Of a DNA stretch of 64,000 nt, positions 43,737 to 55,483 are shown in pieces (the first letter of the stretch is position 1; the number at the start of each line of letters is the position of its first letter). The notes under the pieces are model-generated. The model made no database searches. It had not been told where the DNA came from and saw only the letters and a list, made by a program, of their open reading frames with translations. Location: positions 18,064 to 82,063 of the forward strand of contig JACCGJ010001298.1 of assembly GCA_013407085.1 (NCBI GenBank), in the 5' to 3' direction. Made by a program: the position numbers and the translations under genes. This DNA comes from Atriophallophorus winterbourni. Taxonomy: Eukaryota > Platyhelminthes > Trematoda > Plagiorchiida > Microphallidae.

Positions 43737-46430
43737 TTATTGTAAGATGCCAAATACAACCCAGAAAGGTTTGAACTACAATTGTAGGCTTTATGATAAA
43801 CTGAAAATACGCGAAGAAAAAACACCAATGATGTCAAATCTCTCAATTGCCAATTCTCTCCGTTAAGATTAGAAATCAATAGGAGAAATGGAAGTTGATT
43901 GCTTTACTTATGTTGATTGGGTGTGCAGTAAAATGTTACTACTTGATGGTTCTTCTTTGATTACTAATGTACCACTACTTGAAATCGTCGACTGTTTTAT
44001 GTTACTATCGATCTTGGAATGTTTCATGTCCCGATTCCAGTCAATACATATAAAATACTAAGTGTGTTAGCAATCGATTGGAATATGTTTGGTACTGATC
44101 TTGTGTTCATAATGCAAAGAAATTTGAGTGCAATCGATTAGAGCAGTTTTTGGGTAACTTGTCACTTCTGACACAGAAGCTTCGTCAGTCCAAGGGTGAT
44201 AGTCTGGACAGGGAACATGATTAAGTAGTAGTCAACCAACCACCACTTATTTGACTTTACTGCTAAACAGCCTATAGTACGCCTACATTGTGTCACATCT
44301 CGTCACTAATTGTTTTGCTTACAATGATTGTACAATAGTAAAATGTATCATCAAATCAATGGAGATTCCATTGGTTCACCTCGGGGACATTTACTGTCGG
44401 ATATTTTTATGACTGAGCTGAAGCAAGTATTATTGAAGGTCGCAATAAAGAGGCTCGATATGTATGTATGTATGCGTTGTATAAGGAATGGTAGTTACGT
44501 ATCTCATTTGCAATAAGAATTCAGATATTGACAAATTGCTCGCTGATTTTAACAATGCTTATGAAAATATCTCATTTACATTCGAACCGGAATATTATGA
44601 ACGCTTAGATTTCCTCAGTAAGTTACAAGCACGAATACCAGGTTAAAGATGGAGTAAACGGATGTTTCGATAAACGGCAAGGCCGGAAAAAGAAGTTGTC
44701 TGTTCCACTTCGGTAAGGGGTTTCAAGAAGATACTCGACTCTGTGTGGCTTCTTTATTTCCTGATTTTTATCCGTAGTTGAATAGTTGGTATGATCTTCA
44801 CGTTGTCTTTGTAACGCACTAATGTCTCTCAACCTATTGGTGAGGGGAGTTTTCTGTTGCATACCCGATTACTCTCATACCCGAAAAAATGTATGAAGAT
44901 ATATTTTGAACTGGTGGACGCTGTTCTGTGTCATACCATCAGAAGAAATCTAGACGCTCAATTGGCGGCGCAGTTACAAATAGTCATGTTCAACATGCAT
45001 TAACTCTCTCTGCTTTCGCTGATGAGACCTCTCTCATCTTCCATTCATAGTTACACACGCCTAGGTTCTTACGAATCAATGCTGGTTGTGGCGTGTGTTT
45101 TCAAGCACAGCTCCGGAAGAATCTGTGAACTAGTTTCGACTTGGTTGACTAGCGCCATGTGATACTGATACTGATATTGCAAACTGAATTGAATCTTGAA
45201 GGTGTTCCGCACCTAGCTGCTCGCATTACTACGGGGCAATCGTTTAGGTCGTACGAGGATCAGGTGCTCAGTATAGATTTCTTCTCTGTTAAAAGTAGGT
45301 GGCTACATGCGGACCTGATTGAAGCCTTCAAACTATGACAGGATTAAGTACTGCTCATCCAAGTAAAATGTATACTCTCGCGCTAAGTATGGGTACCGGA
45401 GGCCAACCATTAAAACACACTTTAGGAGCGGAGTCTCACTGAAAATAAAAGAAAATAAAAATAAATAAATAAATTTGTTTGATAAATTGCTTGCAATAAC
45501 ATTTCAGTTTCCCTCTGAAGATAATTTGGGTGAAGAATTTGCACTGATACGAAGTTCATAGAGTGAATATGGTTATCCAAATTGTTTTATCGAAAGACAC
45601 ATGCTTGCAACGCCTAAAAACCGTTTCAAACAAGCCTCTATATATTTAAATTCAATTTGAGTACGACACCTCCAGCAAATATTTGAGCCAAAAGCTAGAA
45701 TAAATCGTTAAAAAGGACCTTCGTATTTGGAAAAGTGCGATTGACTTTTAACAACAAGCCAGTAATCAGACGGCTGTTTAAAAACCGGCTATAACGTCAA
45801 ACAAACTGAATGTGTATTTACCAATGTACCTGCTTATGTGGTGGACGATACATTGGCCTACGACGTGGAGATTGGAAAATCGAATATCTGACATTACCCA
45901 TGTTGGTTGCACAAAAATGTTTCCATGAAGGGCAACAATTAAATCCTAAAGCCAGTCCTGAAGCCGCGAGTCACCTGGTGAAACCTCAGGGTGCGTTCCT
46001 TGTGGTTTACGCGATACTCCTTGAAGAGTCAAGAAGACTCAGAAAAGGTATTTCGAGGACGGGTGAGGCAATAGCCATCACAATATTTAAATCCAACTTA
46101 TGAGTACAAAAACCATCGATTCTTCATCTCATATAGTAACGGTGGGACGAGCATTAGCGATCAGTGCTATTCACGAGCTTTCAAATGATACGCTGAACTC
46201 TACCCTCCGTCACAACACAAAAGCATGGAGAGCTGAAAATTTCGACGACGATAATTACAAACTCGTAATAGTTCGGTTTTCGGATTGATTGCATTCGAAC
46301 GGTTTGAGCGAAAACTTCTTTGTGATCATTAGGATAGGACAAAGTTAGCCGCAATGAAACGATATGCAATTTATTAATGTTGGTCAAACCAACCCGGCGT
46401 GGCGAAGGCTTGTATTGTATCACTGGCAAC
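43737..46430 (+). mobile_element. Penelope-like element copy 1 (broken, with insertions)
   Basis: RT part: SSLITNVPLLEIVD at 43,950-43,995 (RT motif A region) and QINGDSIGSPRGHLLSDIFM at 44,349-44,408 (the AMGSPLGPLLADIFM motif of PLE RTs). Later, FALIRSS and FIERHMLATPKNR (45,545-45,625) and the GIY-YIG part CIYQCTCLCGGRYIG at 45,812-45,856. Two insertions interrupt it: a fold-back arm (about 44,050-44,310) and a foreign piece (about 44,640-45,470) ending in an A-rich (AAATA)n tail. Many stops, and the YxDD box is not recognisable. Confidence 0.8.
44150..44225. repeat. fold-back element arm inside PLE copy 1
   Basis: GGTAACTTGTCACTTCTGAC, ACAGAAGCTTCGTCAG and CAAGGGTGATAG resemble the arms of the 34,312-34,507 element. 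It splits the PLE RT sequence. Confidence 0.55.
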
Positions 46431-46980
46431 TGGCAAATCAGATTGAAGTTACAACCGAGACACACATGTTGAGGATCAATATTGTGACCCGTTTAACAAT
46501 CCCGTCTAACAATCTGTTTGTCCGTCGATATATATTCTCGCAGTGCACTGTGTTCTTTAGGTTACCGCTAATCCACACTCCAAGATCTTTTTCTAACGAC
46601 CTCCATGCTGGGTTTAAAGTTCCCAATCGATATGTCCAAGGAACATTCATGCTAAGATGGAGCATCTTACATATCTGTATGTTGAATGACATGTCATTCA
46701 TGACGCCCAATTTGACACGCTGTCCAAATCCATTTGTATTTTCTCACAATACTCTGCAGAACTAATCGGCGTCCAAATTTTCATATCATGCGAGAACAGG
46801 ACCATTTTGTAGGATATGAAGAAGGGTAAATCGTTTATGTACCACAGAAAGAGGAGCGGGCCTAACACAGATCCTTGTGGGACTCCACTTGTGGTTTTGA
46901 ACGTACGGAATAGCACTCCGTTAACTTTAACTCGGGCGTCGCGATCTGACAGATAGTCGCACAACCACGAGATGTTGTAT
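46431..46980 (-). mobile_element. CR1-like LINE reverse transcriptase fragment
   Basis: The minus frame at 46,698-46,964 encodes CDYLSDRDARVKVNG, TTSGVPQGSVLGPLLFLWYI and FSHDMKIWTPISSAE; 46,438-46,710 continues with MNDMSFNIQICK and EKDLGVWISGNLKN. SGVPQGSVLGPLLF is RT motif B. The active-site box that should read FADD is FSHD, so the copy is catalytically dead. Its junction with the PLE 3' end is identical to the one near 57,850. Confidence 0.88.
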
Positions 46981-47002
46981 GTTTGTCTGGGTTCATTTTG
47001 TT

Positions 47003-47754
47003 TTAATACACATTGCTGTTTATGGGGTTTTCTTGGATATATGCATCTAGTTTTGCTTTAAAAACATCAAATGTTGTTGCATTCACAACGTCTTGCGGTA
47101 GTGCATTCCATAGAAAGCAGATACGCACATAGAAGAAATGGCGCCGACAGTCAAGTCTTGAGTGCGGTATTGCGAGGCAATTTGAGTGACTACGTGTATT
47201 CCGAGAAGAAATTATTTTTATCAGATCTCGGAGCGGGTGGTTTTCGATTCGCAGTATTTTGTAAGCTAGAATAACGTCGCTCCTCATTCGCCTCTGTGTA
47301 AATCAGGCAAACTTAGTATGGCCATTCGCTCTTGATATGGGACGTGCTGCATCCCATCAACTAGCTTTGTTGCTCGGTGGTAAATTCTATCCAAGAGGTC
47401 GATGTCTTTGCGCAGCCACGGTGCCCACGCTGGGATCAAATACTCCATCGTTGGATGAATGTAAGTATTTATAATGCGGGGAATTGTTTTGGGCGTGAAC
47501 CGCCCAAAAATTCTCCTCAGGATTCCTAATATACCACATGCCCGATTAAACACTTTTCGACAATGCATATTCGGTTTCAGGTTATTAGTGATCCAAATCC
47601 CGAGATCCTTTTCAGCGGTGGTCCAAGTTAGGTTTTCGTGGCCTAGATGATATGTGTGGTCGTAATTACGGCCAAGCTGTAACATATTACATTTGCGTAA
47701 GTTGAACGGCATTTGATTTAATAGGGGCCAGTGATACAGAGCATCCAAGTCCAC
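47003..47754 (-). mobile_element. CR1-like LINE C-terminal region
   Basis: Minus strand: MPFNLRKCNMLQLGRN, EKDLGIWITNNLKPNMHC, RRIFGRFTPKTIPRIINTYI, APWLRKDIDLL, IYHRATKLVDGM (47,284-47,754), then after a -1/+1 frame change DVILAYKILR, RRHFFYVRICFLWNALP and FDVFKAKLDAYIQ (47,003-47,287). This is the best-preserved CR1 C-terminus in the window. It has one frameshift and lacks the RT catalytic core. Confidence 0.85.
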
Positions 47755-47764
47755 ACCCTAATGT

Positions 47765-49440
47765 TCACAAAAAATTGTCGTTCGAACCTTTCGGATGAAA
47801 TCAATCGAAACCGAAATATTAGAGTTTGCAATTATCGTCGTCGATATTTTTGGCTCCTCATGCTCTTGTGTTGTGACGGGGGTTAGATTTCGGCATATCA
47901 TTATAAAACTCGTGTTTAGCACTTCACTTTAATGCATTTTGCACCTCCAAAATACTAGATCACAAACCGATTGTTTTTGCACGCATAAGTTCGATCTAAA
48001 TATTTTGATGGCTATTGCCTCACCCGTCCTCATGAAACCTTCGCTAAGTCTGCTTGATCATTTAAGGAGTACCGCGTAAACCGCAAGGACGCACCCTGAG
48101 GTTTCACCAGGTGACTCGCGGCTTCAGAACTGGCTTTAGGATTAAATTGTTTACCTTCCAGGAAACATTTTTGTACAACCAACATGGGTAATGTTCAGAT
48201 ATTCGCTTTTCCAATCTCCACGTCGTACGGCCAATGTATCCCCTACCACATAATCAGGTTCATTTGTAAATGCACATTCAGCTTGCCTTAAGTGGTAGCC
48301 GAATTGTAAGCAGCCGTCTGATTACTGGCTTGTTGTTATAAGTTATTCGCAGTTTTCCAAATATGAAGGTCATTTTAACTATTTATTCTAGATTTTGACT
48401 CAAATATTTGCTGGAGGTGTCGTACTCAAATTGAATTTAAATATATAGAGGCTTCTTTGCAACTGTTTGTAGGCGTTGCAAGCATGTGTCTTTCGATGAA
48501 ACAGGTTGGATCACCATATTTACTCTATAAACTTCGTATGAGTGCAAATTCTACAACCAAATGCTCTTCAGAGCGAATCCGACATTTTCCTGCCAGCAAT
48601 TCATCAAACAAATTTCATTTTATCCTCATTGGGACCCCGCTCATAGTGTATACTGTCCAGCCAATGTCGTTTTTTGAAACATCCATCAACTCAATCTTTC
48701 AACTAGTCTTCCTTGTAGTAACTTATCGAGGAAATCTGAACGTTCATATTATTCCAGTTCGAATTTAAATGAGATATTTTCATGAGCATTGTTAAAATCA
48801 GTGAGAAAATTGGCCAATATCTGAATTCTTATTGCAAATGAGATACGTAACAACCATACCATATATCATGCGCACATACATACATATCGAGCCACTTTAT
48901 TGCGTCCTTCAATGATAATTGCTTCAGCTCAGCCAAAAATATATCCGCCAGTAAATGACCCTGAGGTGAACCAATGGAATCTCCATTGATTTGATGATAC
49001 ATTTCACTATTGAACCGAAATGGTACAATCATTGAAAGTAATACAATTAGTTTTTTCTCTGAGTTGACCGGCATCGGGACTTGAAAAATTTCAAGATCGA
49101 TAATAACACAAAATAGTCGACGATTTCAAGTAGTGGTACATTAGTAATCAAGGATGGACAATCAAGTGGTAACATTTTTGTTACACCCATAAGTTTTTCA
49201 CTCAGGCAACTTAAGTGAAGCAATCGACGACGCGGTATTTCTCTCTGTATTCCTCTCGCTGTATGTCTTTCTAATCTTGACGAAACGATTCGACAATTGA
49301 GAGATTTGGCCTTATTGATATGTTTGCCTCGGTGTATTTACAGTTGACCGTAAACCCGTGGCGGATGAGTACTTACTGGCCCAAAATTGTGCTTACAATT
49401 GTAGCTCAAACCTTTCACGGTGGTATCTGGCATCTTACAA
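47765..49440 (-). mobile_element. Penelope-like element copy 2
   Basis: Minus strand, 5' to 3': LPLDCPSLITNVPLLEIVDY (about 49,120-49,190), MYHQINGDSIGSPQGHLLAD (48,940-49,010), a decayed active-site region CAHDIWYGC where the YxDD box is expected, ICNKNSDIGQFS-like block, RSEEHLGEEF-like block, CIYKCT...YIG region near 48,240 and the 3' flank to 47,765. Stops and frameshifts throughout. It adjoins mini-gene cassette A at about 49,440. Confidence 0.8.
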
Positions 49441-49501
49441 TAAAAACAAAATAGCTTCCCCAGATGTTCAAAAACACGAAAACAATTTTGAATACCAAAT
49501 A

Positions 49502-49507
49502 TTTATT
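49502..49507 (-). terminator. polyadenylation signal of mini-gene copy A
   Basis: AATAAA on the minus strand overlapping the last base of the TGA stop codon, as in the other two copies. Confidence 0.6.
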
Positions 49508-49692
49508 CAAACGCCTAACTTACGAAGTGCTTTGTCTAAGGCATTCACTATGAAATCCGGTGGAGAACGTTTGTCAACATCGAAGTCATCATCGTCGCGC
49601 TCCATTCCGGCAACCATTTGCGCCATCATCCATTGCAGCATTAGCAAGTAAGATAGTGATTTAACAATCGATGCGATTTCGAATCGAATCAT
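49507..49692 (-). CDS. predicted secreted prepropeptide mini-gene, copy A
   Basis: An intact, intronless 61-codon frame of unknown family. Residues 1-12 form a short n-region (MIRFEIASIVKS), 13-29 a hydrophobic core (LSYLLMLQWMMAQMVAG), 30-42 an acidic spacer ending Asp-Lys-Arg, and 43-61 a Pro-Pro-started tail (SPPDF...RKLGV) that can form an amphipathic helix. This is the layout of a signal peptide, propiece, dibasic processing site and small bioactive peptide. The protein is identical to copies B and C. A TATAAAA lies at 49,733-49,739 and AATAAA overlaps the stop. The frame on the opposite strand (49,358-49,651) is a shadow. Function is unknown; a neuropeptide-like or host-interaction peptide is possible. 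Confidence 0.6.
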   Translation of the reverse strand: MIRFEIASIVKSLSYLLMLQWMMAQMVAGMERDDDDFDVDKRSPPDFIVNALDKALRKLGV

Positions 49693-49732
49693 GCTTACAA
49701 TCTCTTCTAAAATCTCGGCTCGTTGACTTTCA

Positions 49733-50001
49733 TTTTATAGACAAACTTTAGTTGGCGCAGCAAATTGACCTTGCTTAAAGTGTCCGCACTTTCACTTCAA
49801 GTGGTAAACATGAATCGCCTTTTGAGTGTTAGAGCAAAATGGTCGAGTTTGAGTGCCATACACCTTAATTGACCCCATTGAAGACTCTCACTTAACTGCT
49901 TTAACATTCTCAACAGGCGATTCATGTTTAACATTTGATGTGAAAGTGTGGACACCTTAAGGAAGGAGGAGGAAGGAAGCAGCTTAAGTTTATCTATAAA
50001 A
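49733..50001. promoter_or_regulatory. divergent TATA boxes in an inverted repeat, copy A
   Basis: Minus-strand TATAAAA at 49,733-49,739 drives the mini-gene; plus-strand TATAAAA at 49,995-50,001 points away. Between them lie inverted arms (the reverse of CTTAAGGTGTCCACACTTTC...ATGAATCGCCTGTTGAGA). Same layout in copies B and C. Confidence 0.65.
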
Positions 50002-50192
50002 TGGAATTCAGCAAGCTTGAGATTTGTGGAGAGCTTATAAGCATTACAAGATATATATTTGTATACATCTTAAATTTCGAGTGTTAAGCCGGATCATCCG
50101 AGGCATGGTTTTTAGGTCAAGTTGTAATTAATACTTGACCCAGAAGGTCATGTTTTCTCGGGTATGATAAGAGTCAAGTTATTCGTCGCCGA

Positions 50193-50441
50193 TTATTGAT
50201 TATTTCGGTCAAGGTCATCGCGCAATAAAAATAGCAACTCGGTTGAAGATACAACGTGAAACTTCCGTAAAATTTGCACAAACAAATATGAAAAATTGTA
50301 GTTTACGATGAAACACTTGCTTCTATCATAATTCAAAAGTACAGGCAAACATAAATCAGATTTTCTTTGTATTAAATGATTAGCATTATTAATTACAATG
50401 TGCTCAAAACTAACATTAATGCCGTTTTGAACATCATTCAA
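50193..50441 (-). CDS. 82-codon conserved frame, function unknown
   Basis: Starts MNDVQNGINVSFEHIVINNA and ends RDDLDRNNQ. Identical in copy C (62,338-62,586) and frameshifted in inverted copy B (about 55,060-55,300). No signal peptide or recognised domain; AT-rich composition. The frameshift in copy B argues it may not be a gene. Confidence 0.25.
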   Translation of the reverse strand: MNDVQNGINVSFEHIVINNANHLIQRKSDLCLPVLLNYDRSKCFIVNYNFSYLFVQILRKFHVVSSTELLFLLRDDLDRNNQ

Positions 50442-50859
50442 TATATGACGTTGATGTTAAATACATTCCGTGCATGATGTACGATTAGAGGGTACGAATT
50501 GAATGGCTGTTGAGTTATGAAATACTTATAAATAATTATTGTGAGTAAAATAATTAAATAGGGCGAAATAAACCCTTTCCGGTTCGAAGGTTGTCAGGGT
50601 TTTGGAGATAAGATCCTAATTCCAACAATTTTCTAATGGCGTGCGTCTCAGACAACCAAGTTCAGCTCCCGTCCCGCACGTGTGGTCCCTGCGACCCTTA
50701 GGACCTATTCCTACTGATAGGAGAATGGGCGAAAGCGGCTGACGGGTGCATCAAAACCAGGTTGCTTCTGGCAAATGATGCGGTTCTGATGAGCCTCGAA
50801 TCCATGGAGTTATGTTTGCCGTGCCAAACAGCCTACTATAGCATCAGAACCGAGTAGAT

Positions 50860-53310
50860 TCGGAAGAGAACGGACTTGGACTCTAAATCAGAAGTGCATT
50901 ACTGGTACCAATACGTTGGTCAAAGTTTATGCACCGACGCTCTCTGCAAAACGTTATTTATCATAAACTCACAACAGTCCTCAAAAACTTGCTACAAAAA
51001 CGGTGTAGTGGTATTGTGTAATTGTAATGCCAGAATTGTTGCGGATTACGATTCTTGGCAAAACTGTCTCAAAAGGTTCGGTGCATGTAAAACCATTTAA
51101 AATGCACAGCGGCTTTTAGAACTGCGCACACAGTTCAGTCTTTGTTACAGTAACACTTTCTTTCAAACAAAACAACAACATACATTCTCTCAGAAACATC
51201 CTCGCTCGAAGCATTGGCATCAGCTTGATCTTATTCTCATTAGGCACACTAATATAGGAAGCGTGCTCATCACCAGATCATATCAAATCGCAGACTGCGG
51301 CAGACTGCGGCAGACTGCATGACGATGTGCAAATGACTATTTGACTGAAATTATCCACAGTATCCAAAAAGCTGCGGATACTTGAATTTTTCACGCTGTG
51401 CGTGATGGGATCGACAGAGCCATTGGTCCAATCAAACTTAAAACGGCTCCCATTAAGTCTTTATCTGTTAACCTGATTGTCGAAAAAGCTCAGCGGATTG
51501 GAAGTTGGGTGGAGCACTTTTCGTCTCTATACTCTATTGACAGTATGGTTTTACTACATGTACTTTAAAACTTTGAGCGGTTGCCAACCATTGAACATCT
51601 AGATACTCCCAACAATCTTGGTGAGCTCAATAGGGCAATCGATCGCTTGGCGATTAGGAAGACCCCTGGTGACGACGGAATTCCAGCCGAGCTAATCAAA
51701 TGGTGTTAAACATCATTATTAGAGCCTCTTCACAATTTTGTTCTTGAGTGATGGCAGGAGGAATGTGTCATACATGAAATGCGAGACACTAAGATCTTCA
51801 CGCTATTTAAGAATAAGGATGGTAGTGATGAATGGAAGAATTACAGGGGAATATGCCTTCAGAATATGGTACGCAAATTGTTTGCTGAATTGTTAGAGAT
51901 CCGGCTAAACGTTTTAGCTGATAGAATTTAATCCGAATATCAATGTGGCTTCCGCAGGGGAAGATCAACCGTTGACATGATCTTCTCCCTGAGACAACTT
52001 TCAGAATAGTGTCGGGAGCAGCGTATGCCATTATACGCTGTTTTTAATGATTTAACAAAGGCATTCGACTAAGTCAGCAGGGAGGTTCTTTTTAAAATTA
52101 TTGATCTGCTAGGCTGCCCCCAAGGCTGCTCAAACTCGTTATTTCGTTCCACTCAGGCATGAAGGGCTCAGTCCATTTTAACGGTTTCTGTTCAGAAGAA
52201 TTTGAAATTCGCCGAGGCGTCAAACAAGTGTGTGTTCTTGCTCTCACGCTGTTCGGCATTTTCTTTGCTCTTTTTCTGAAGCACGCTTTTAATACGATGA
52301 CAAAATGCATTTACCTACGCACGCGAAGTGATAGTAAGACTTTGAACTTGGAGCGTTTGAGAGCACAAAACAAGTCGCGGGATGTGTTAATCCGTGACCT
52401 GCTGTTTGAGGACGATGCAGCCATTATTGCTCACTCTCGAGAAAACTTCCAGTTGCTAATTGACCAATTTTCGTCGGCATGCAAGACTTTGAGCTATCAA
52501 TCAGCATAATCAAGACCAAAGTACTTGGTCAAGGGAGTGTATCGCCACCAATCATCACTGTTGGAAACTCTCGGCTTGAACCAGTACATCATTTCACATA
52601 TATTGGTTCAACCATTGCGGATAACCTCTCGCTAGACAAGCAGACACGATTGAACTCTCGTGTTTGGTGAAATCGCAAGTTGACTATAAAGAAAAAGATG
52701 ATGGTATGCAGCGCGTGCGTACTAAATGCTTTACTTTACGGCAGTAAAATCTGGACGATCCACACAAGGCACGAACCGAAACAGAATGCTTTCCATCTAC
52801 GACACATCCGTCATGCGTTGAAGACATCGTAGATGGACAAAGTTACTAATGCTAAAGTGCTTTCGAAAGTTGGTCTTCAGAACACGTTCACCCTACAACG
52901 ATAGCACCGCCTGTGCTGGTTTTACCGCGTCTTCAGAATGGATAATGGTCGTTTCCGAATGATCTGCTCTATGGTGAGTTGAAATCAGTAGCAGACCGAA
53001 CTTGCGGTTAAAAAACGTTTGCAAATGAGATATGAAAGCTCTTAACATTGACATCGCGAGCTGAGAAGCACTTGTTCTTGACCGATCACATTGTAGGCAT
53101 TGTGTAAAGCGTCGTCTGCAAGCTGGGGAGGAGCAGATAAAGCTCTTAACTACTGAACGCACATCACGCCTGTTCGTTGCGACACTGTTCCTCCTGGAAT
53201 GGACTGTTTAGTCATTCGTAAAGCAGTGGAAGATGAAACAAATCATGAGATAGTTATGTACATCCATGGTCGACATCGACCGAATAAGGACTACAACAAC
53301 CCTTGGCAGC
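50860..53310 (+). mobile_element. zinc-finger LINE, near full-length but broken
   Basis: Endonuclease C-terminal part: ADYDSWQNCLKRFG (51,038-51,079) and HQLDLILIRHTNIGSVLI (51,210-51,273). RT: LGELNRAIDRLAIRKTPGDD (51,619-51,680), NYRGICLQN, EYQCGFRRGRSTVDMIFSLR, DLTKAFD (51,937-52,070), then VKQVCVLALTLFGIFF and LFEDDAAIIAHSRENF (52,401-52,448; the FxDD active-site box is present as FEDD). The post-RT block and zinc-finger tail run to about 53,310. In-frame stops (for example in DLTKAFD*V) and frameshifts kill it. The first kilobase also lies in the 12,145-base duplication. Confidence 0.88.
51289..51320 (+). repeat. short tandem repeat in LINE endonuclease region
   Basis: Three successive copies of a CAGACTGCGG 10-mer at the position where the 'SDH/TDH' catalytic region of the endonuclease would be. 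The same expansion occurs 12,145 bases downstream. Confidence 0.85.
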
Positions 53311-53311
53311 T

Positions 53312-54330
53312 GGCGCACATCTGGTCAATTATCACATTTCGGTGCAACATCGTCAAGTTGAGGTTGCTCAGGGTAATGGCCGAAAGCAAGCAAACGGATA
53401 GTACTGACCCACAAACGCCTAGTGATGAGGTTCAACTTGAATGTCAAGCGATAGCTCCAAAAACACTTGAGCATTCCGACTCTAACCGAGTAGGCCCTTT
53501 GATAACGTTTCATGATTTGAACACCACAAACTTTATAAGATATTTATATACAAATGCGCAAAGCCTTCCGAACAAATTAGCTGAGTTAACCGAGATATGT
53601 TCGCGCTACTCACCTGACATTATCGCCATTACAGAAACATGGTATTCTTCACAATTGATTGAAACGGAGATATTAATTCCAAATATGAATTTGATAAGGA
53701 ACGATCGAGAGAGACGTGGTGGTGGTGTTGCTCTTTATTATCATAATCGACTTCAGTGCCATCTGATAGACAAACCAGAATTCACGCTCGAGGATACAAT
53801 TTGGTGTTTTTTAACGCCGAGGTCTGGTGAAGTTTGCATTATTGGTGTGGTCTACCGGTCCCCTTCATCTACGGAATCGTACAACGAAAGGTTGATCCAA
53901 GTGCTTCAGCGCTTGACTCGCACTAGCAAGCAACGACACTTATTATGGGTGATTTTAATCTATCCACACTTTATCTCTGGGACGATCACTCCCCACAAAT
54001 GCTAGTATACCGATTTAGAGAGGTACAAGTTTCAATCCCGTTATATAACCATGTGCACGAATTCACCCGGAGGAGAGGTTCTGACCGACCCTCTGTCTTT
54101 GATTTGGTGTTAACATCGGAAGAACAATCTATCGAAGCGATCGAATTCCAGGGTGTTAGTGACCATTCAGTGCTGGTGTTCGACTACTTTTGCAGTACTC
54201 AGCAATCACTTGCTGTTTGGCATGGTAAACGTAACTCCATGCAGTTGAGGCTCATCAGAACCCCTTCCTCTCCAAAAATGTGTAATCTCTTTCTGTTGGC
54301 ATACCAGTTTCTAGTAATTTCGTCAGTTGC
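53312..54330 (+). mobile_element. CR1-like LINE endonuclease domain (frameshifted)
   Basis: The frame at 53,374-53,946 encodes YTNAQSLPNKLAELTEICSR, PDIIAITETWYSS (ITETW holds the catalytic Glu), RERRGGGVALYYHNRL and GVVYRSPSS. A frameshift near 53,940 moves the rest to another frame: MGDFN at 53,945, RRGSDRPSVFDLVLTSEEQ and VSDHSVLVFD (54,157-54,186, the catalytic SDH). Together these are all signature blocks of an APE-type LINE endonuclease. It abuts the zinc-finger LINE tail, as if inserted into or next to its 3' end. The RT part is absent. Confidence 0.9.
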
Positions 54331-54744
54331 AGCGCAACCAAATCGACATTCAACCTTTTCGGCTTATTGTTAATCACAGCTGAAAATCTCTTCCACCGTC
54401 GGAAGCAGCCTCAATCGCTGAACTCTACGCCAGTCGAGTCATTGCTACTGATTCCCGTGTTATTATCCATAGAAGCGGGATGGAGTGTCCTCTTCATTGG
54501 TGTGTTGTGATGTACGTCAGGGCAGTTCAATATGGATAACTAGCTGTTACCAATACAGCAACTACTGCATCTCCACGGCAGCGCTGGAACAAAAGGAACA
54601 GCTAGACTGATACGTTGGGACAACGATACCGTCGCTGGAGTTGGAAGGACGAAGTTGAATACAACTTTGGACGGCCTAACGAGATTCCGGCGCGGATCTT
54701 TTCTCGATATTGACTTCTGTAGCATTTCCAACATTGGAGCCACA
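54331..54744. other. unassigned, probably transposon-derived
   Basis: GC-richer than its surroundings, with short frames on both strands. No domain recognised. Confidence 0.3.
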
Positions 54745-55483
54745 AGGCAGTGGAGGTTTGGGATAAGGGTTTTCCTTGCTCAAGGTGGACCACTTTCATG
54801 GACTCATAGGCTCCACCTGCCCGAAGCAAGCTGGTTTTGAGGCAACCGTCAGCCGATTTCGCTCATTCTCCTGTCAGTAAAAGCCGGTCTTAAGGGTCTC
54901 ACAGAATCACGCGTGCAGACCGGATGCTGAACTTGGTTTGAGACGCACGCCATTAGAAGATTGTTGGAGCTTATCTCCAAAACCGACCCGGCCGTGACAA
55001 CCTTCGAATCGGGTAGGGAACATTTCGCCCTATTTATGCCTTTTACTCATATATTTAATGTTTTGCAAAACGGCATTGTTAGCATTGAGCACATTCCAAT
55101 TAATAATGCTAATCTTTTAATACAAAAAAATCTGATTTATGTTTGCCTGTACTTTTCAATTATGATAGAAGCAAGTGTTTCATCGTAGACTACAATTTTT
55201 CTTATTTGTTTGTGCAAATTTTACGGAAGTTTCACGTTGTATCTTCAACCGAGTTGCCATTTTTATTGCGCAATGACCTTGACCGAAATAATCAATAATC
55301 GGCGACGAATAACTTGACTCTTATCATACCCGAGAAAACATGACCTTCTGGGTCAAGTATTAATTACAACTTGACCTAAAAACCATGCCTCGGATGATCC
55401 GGCTTAACACTCGAAATTTAAGATGTATACAAATATATATCTTGTAATGCTTATAAGCTCTCCACAAATCTCAAGCTTGCTGA

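Larger units (their letters stand above)
49440..50830 (-). other. mini-gene cassette, copy A
   Basis: A 1.4-kb segment shared by three loci (54,745-56,055 inverted; 61,583-62,975 direct). From PLE side outward: AATAAA/mini-gene, TATAAAA, inverted repeat with a second TATAAAA, an 82-codon frame (50,193-50,441), and a GC-richer end (50,640-50,830). PLE copy 1 lacks it, so it is not an ordinary part of the PLE. Confidence 0.8.

Noticed and set aside
45010..45060. CTGATGA motif inside PLE copy 1
   Set aside because: No GAAA box, stem II or cleavage triplet follows; a chance match.
49358..49651. 97-codon plus-strand frame overlapping mini-gene copy A (also at 61,503-61,796)
   Set aside because: It is the antisense shadow of the mini-gene. 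Promoter and polyadenylation signals and the leader/propiece layout all fit the minus strand.
50700..50760. Possible hammerhead: CTGATAGG...GCGAAAGCGG
   Set aside because: Bases between the boxes cannot form stem II and no helix III or cleavage site is visible. The inverted copy near 54,850 shows no compensatory changes.
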